Shown piece after piece: positions 61,544 through 64,000 of a stretch of DNA of 64,000 nucleotides. Position 1 is the first letter of the stretch, and the number at the start of each line of letters is the position of its first letter. This DNA is from Pomphorhynchus laevis (lineage: Eukaryota; Acanthocephala; Palaeacanthocephala; Echinorhynchida; Pomphorhynchidae). Both the position numbers and the translations under genes were made by a program. A model generated the notes under the pieces. That model was not told where the DNA came from. It did not search any database and saw only the letters and a program-made list of their open reading frames with translations. The stretch is from contig WNNJ02000558.1 in NCBI GenBank assembly GCA_012934845.2, forward strand, positions 62,001-126,000, in the 5' to 3' direction.

Positions 61544-61835
61544 TTAATCGATCTGGAAAGTAAGTTGTTCAACGTCATTGAGATTGATCATTGCATATGG
61601 TATCTGACCTAATGGAGTGTTTAATTGATCCACAATAATTACAGTTGGCTTCTTATGACAACTGACTGCGACAGCTTTGCCATCTACCACTGCTCCTCCG
61701 TCTTTGATAAGCATTTTTACTTTGTGATCTGGAAGAATGTTTAGCATTTGTAAATATTTTAATCGCATTTCTCCCGAGATTTTATCTTCATTAACAGGTG
61801 ATTGGTTTATTCTCATCAGACAATGCAGATAGATT
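61544..61835 (-). CDS. Probable last coding exon of an unknown minus-strand gene
   Basis: Acceptor TTTTCAG on the minus strand (AG at 61,837-61,836) opens an exon whose frame reads IYLHCLMRINQSPVNEDKIS, GEMRLKYLQMLNILPDHKVK, DGGAVVDGKAVAVSCHKKPT and VIIVDQLNTPLGQIPYAMIN, ending VEQLTFQID and a stop. The regular pattern of charged and hydrophobic residues is that of a small beta-rich domain. The rest of the gene would lie at higher coordinates, where repeats intervene. Family not recognised. Confidence 0.5.
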
Positions 61836-62044
61836 CTGAAAATGTCATTTAAACAAAAAAATATTTTGTTTAATTTAAACCAATTAAATTACAAGTTATA
61901 CATGTACAAGTTATATTTTAAAAATACATTTTGTAGGAAATTTTGTATAAAATGTATAAAATACAAAAATGCTTATTAATCCAAATATTTGAGCTTATTT
62001 AAATATATAATATACCATATGCATATTATATATAATATATAATT

Positions 62045-62575
62045 TGTTGTTACACCTGCCCTGGGACACACAATGGTGTACTCGTAAATAAATCACTATG
62101 TTTTCCTCACAAGGAGACATAAACACCAGACAGCATTCTATATATCCTCATCAGATCAAGAAATAGAACCGAATTATTCTCGCAATATTCAAAGTCGCTA
62201 AGTATGCCCAGTCATCCAATGTGTGACGACAAACTTCGACAACGGTATACGCGTTTCGCTCTAACGGAGCTCATCGGTACCGTGACTTCAATAATCATCC
62301 ATAGGAACCTTAACACACGCTTAAACAGTGTTTAAAGCTCGAAAAACAGAACTACCCTTAATCTGAATCATCGAATGAAATTTAGCATAAGCACTGTGCA
62401 TGGCAGTAACTATTACAGTTTAACCATGCATCAGGCACTAAATTCTTTTTAATAGAAATGCTGTTTTACAGGGACACTTTAAAGTGTAGAAATATATAAA
62501 ATATATAATTTGTTGTTACACCTGTCCTGGGACACACAATGGTGTACTCGTAAATAAATCACTGTTTTCCTCATG
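62045..62575 (-). mobile_element. Hammerhead-bearing repeat, unit 1
   Basis: In minus orientation it runs from CAGGTGTAACAACAAATTAT through ACACTTTAAAGTGT, GAATTTAGTGCCTGATGCAT, the ribozyme (62,242-62,283) and GATGAGGATATATAGAATGC to GTGATTTATTTACGAGTACA. The terminal segment (ACACCATTGTGTGTCCCAGG then CAGGTGTAACAACAAATT) is present at both ends, giving a repeat period of about 464 bp. No ORF. It resembles terminal repeats of Penelope-like elements or animal retrozymes, which carry hammerheads. No Penelope RT is in the window. Confidence 0.8.
62242..62283 (-). ncRNA. Hammerhead ribozyme 1 (one core change)
   Basis: Minus strand: stem I ACGGUA/UACCGU (6 pairs), core CCGAUGA (consensus CUGAUGA, second base changed), stem II GCUC-CGUUA-GAGC, GAAA, minimal stem III CGCG and cleavage triplet ending UA. 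The core substitution probably lowers or abolishes activity. Confidence 0.75.
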
Positions 62576-62579
62576 AAGA

Positions 62580-63015
62580 GGCAGGTGTAACAACAAATTA
62601 TATATTTTATATATTTGTACACTTTAAAGTGTCCCTGTAAAACAGCATTTCTATTAAAAGGAATTTAGTGCATGATGCATGGTTAAACCGCAATACGCAC
62701 TGCCATGCACAGAGCTTATGCTAAATTTCCTCTGATGATTCAGGTTAAGGGTAGTTTTGTTTTTCGAGCATTAGACATTGTTTAAGCGTGTGTTAAGGTG
62801 CCTATGGATGATTATTAAAGTCACGGTACTGATGAGCTCCGTTAGAGCGAAACGCGTATACCATTGTTAAAGTTTGTCGTCACACATAAAATGACTAGGC
62901 ATACGTAGCGACTTTGAATATTGCGAGAATAATTCGGTTCTATTTCTTGATCTGATGAGGATATATAGAATGCTGCCTGGTGCTTATGCCTCATCATGAG
63001 GAAAACATAGTGATT
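62580..63015 (+). mobile_element. Hammerhead-bearing repeat, unit 2 (inverted relative to unit 1)
   Basis: Runs plus from CAGGTGTAACAACAAATTAT at about 62,583 to GAGGAAAACATAGTGATTTA at about 63,000. It is about 90% like the reverse complement of unit 1. The two units meet head to head around 62,575, forming a palindrome of more than 400 bp per arm. It lacks the terminal ACACCATTGTGTGTCCCAGG segment at its 3' side. Confidence 0.8.
62823..62864 (+). ncRNA. Hammerhead ribozyme 2
   Basis: Stem I ACGGUA / UACCAU (one mismatch), intact CUGAUGA at 62,829-62,835, stem II GCUC-CGUUA-GAGC, GAAA at 62,849-62,852, CGCG at 62,853-62,856, and cleavage expected after UA at 62,857-62,858. Type I layout with an extremely short stem III. 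CGCG is self-complementary, so two molecules could pair. Confidence 0.82.
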
Positions 63016-63031
63016 TATATATATGCATATA

Positions 63032-63547
63032 TATAATGAATAGTTGCTAGATCACACGAGTTGACTTTCGCATTGAAAACCAGCTACAGAATCTTTCCTT
63101 CATGATATCTAATTCTATACACCATGACTACTAACGGCCACATTGCCACAGCCGTTTTCGTTTCGCCCGCTTTTTCCACATGCTGGTAGCCCCGAGTTCA
63201 TCAGAAGGCTGACTACCAACTCATCGCCTTTTGAAATTTGACTTATCCAAGATTCGAGCTGTCGCTCTCCGTACTTGGCTTGCGCTCTTGACTGCTAGGC
63301 TACGAATTCAGGATTACCAGATTTCACACAGTATATGAAACCTTCCATCATGATATCCAGAAACTGCATTGTCCGAGATGATCTCTGGCATGCTTATTAT
63401 AGATTGTATCGTATGAGATCATGTAGATCGATTGAAATCGTGACTGGTGATCCTTTGATGGATGCTTATTTATGTAATGAATAGTTGCTAGATCACACGA
63501 GTTGACTTTCGCATTGAAAACCAGCTACAGAATCCTTCCTCCATGAT
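63032..63547 (-). mobile_element. tRNA-headed SINE-like element with repeated ends
   Basis: A 73-bp segment (ATGAATAGTTGCTAGATCAC ... AACCAGCTACAGAATC ... CATGAT) occurs in the same orientation at about 63,035-63,107 and 63,477-63,549, 442 bp apart. Between them, on the minus strand, lies a tRNA-like head followed by a unique body. This layout suggests a head-to-tail dimer or a SINE with a duplicated tail. It separates hammerhead units 2 and 3. Confidence 0.6.
63240..63307 (-). ncRNA. tRNA-like RNA polymerase III promoter
   Basis: Minus strand: A box TAGCCTAGCAGT (63,302-63,291) and B box AGCTCGAATCT (about 63,260-63,250), with spacing close to that of a tRNA. Anticodon arm pairing is poor, so this is a SINE head rather than a working tRNA gene. 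Confidence 0.55.
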
Positions 63548-63564
63548 CTCATACGATACAATAT

Positions 63565-64000
63565 ATATCACTATGTTTTCCTCACGAGGAGGCATAAACA
63601 CCAGGCAGCATTCTATATATCCTCATCAGACTAAGAAATAGAACCGAATTATTCTTGCATTATTCAAAGTCGCTACGTATGCCCAGTCATCCTATGTGTG
63701 ACGACAAACTTCACAACGGTATACGCGTTTCGCTCTAACGGAGCTCATCAGTACCGTGACTTCTATAATCATCTATAGGCACCTTAACACACGCTTAAAC
63801 AGTGTTTAAAGCTCGAAAAACAGAACTACTCTTAATCTGAATCATCGGAGGGAATTTAGCATAAGCACTGTGCATGGCAGTGACTATTACAATTTAACCA
63901 TGCATCAGGCACTAAATTCTTTATAATAGAAATGCTGTTTAACAGGGACACTTAAAATTGTGCAAATATATAAAATATTATTTGTTGTTCCACCTGCCAT
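63565..64000 (-). mobile_element. Hammerhead-bearing repeat, unit 3 (runs off the window)
   Basis: Same orientation as unit 1 and over 90% like it. On the plus strand it runs from CACTATGTTTTCCTCACGAG to GTTGTTCCACCTGCCAT at the window end, where the next unit or flank would start. Confidence 0.8.
63716..63757 (-). ncRNA. Hammerhead ribozyme 3
   Basis: Minus strand: stem I ACGGUA/UACCGU fully paired, core CUGAUGA intact, stem II GCUC-CGUUA-GAGC, GAAA, CGCG and UA before the cleavage point. All conserved hammerhead positions are present, making this the best candidate for self-cleavage in the window. Confidence 0.85.

Noticed and set aside
63130-63230. A second CTGATGA...GAAAC pairing on the minus strand inside the SINE-like element, resembling a hammerhead
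   Set aside because: The intervening ~30 nt do not form a proper stem II and no UH cleavage dinucleotide follows a stem III, so the match is only in two short words.
1-64000. LTR retrotransposon, retrovirus or Polinton
   Set aside because: No gag, protease, integrase, envelope or capsid motifs and no convincing LTR pairs. The direct repeats found belong to tandem arrays or hammerhead units.

Overview
The window is an AT-rich stretch of an invertebrate animal genome. The host genes have animal-type protein sequences, GT-AG introns from 36 nt to several kilobases, and AATAAA/ATTAAA signals. The rest is largely non-LTR retrotransposons (LINEs), IS630/Tc1-type DNA transposons and short structured repeats. 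I cannot name the phylum. Very short introns mixed with long ones, and splice-acceptor-like AGs just before both start codons, would fit a lineage with spliced-leader trans-splicing, but this is inference.

Layout. 1-19,700 is a LINE graveyard in which copies of at least two CR1/Jockey-like lineages are nested and abut in both orientations. One copy (8332-12989, minus) has both ORFs open, a 5' UTR with a repeated 130-bp block, and a 7-bp target-site duplication. It sits inside the endonuclease region of an older relative. 19,288-44,858 (plus) is UBA1, the ubiquitin-activating enzyme E1, rebuilt here as 17 exons and 1018 codons, with ATP site and catalytic cysteine (Cys590) present. Its large introns hold LINE scraps, a 289-bp tandem array, two broken IS630/Tc1-like transposons, minisatellites, long hairpins and a dispersed short-repeat family. 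46,140-47,180 holds debris of another retroelement family, recognised by a [12 protein letters not shown] RT and a Cys/His + KRPDG/WDAT C-terminal domain. The same family recurs at 30,815-31,245 and 58,870-60,230.

47,748-51,434 (plus) is PSMD1/Rpn2, the largest scaffold subunit of the 26S proteasome cap, in a single 1228-codon ORF. It has an unusually long disordered insert but the conserved C-terminal PPEPFEY tail. UBA1 (first step of ubiquitin conjugation) and PSMD1 (destruction of ubiquitinated proteins) are thus neighbours on one strand, 2.9 kb apart.

52,000-62,000 is AT-rich with LINE fragments, a small hairpin MITE candidate and three possible host exons that I do not recognise. 62,045-64,000 carries three copies of a repeat of about 0.46 kb, in inverted and direct arrangement. 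Each contains a type I hammerhead self-cleaving ribozyme motif, and between copies 2 and 3 lies a tRNA-headed SINE-like element. This hammerhead repeat cluster is the most striking feature of the window.
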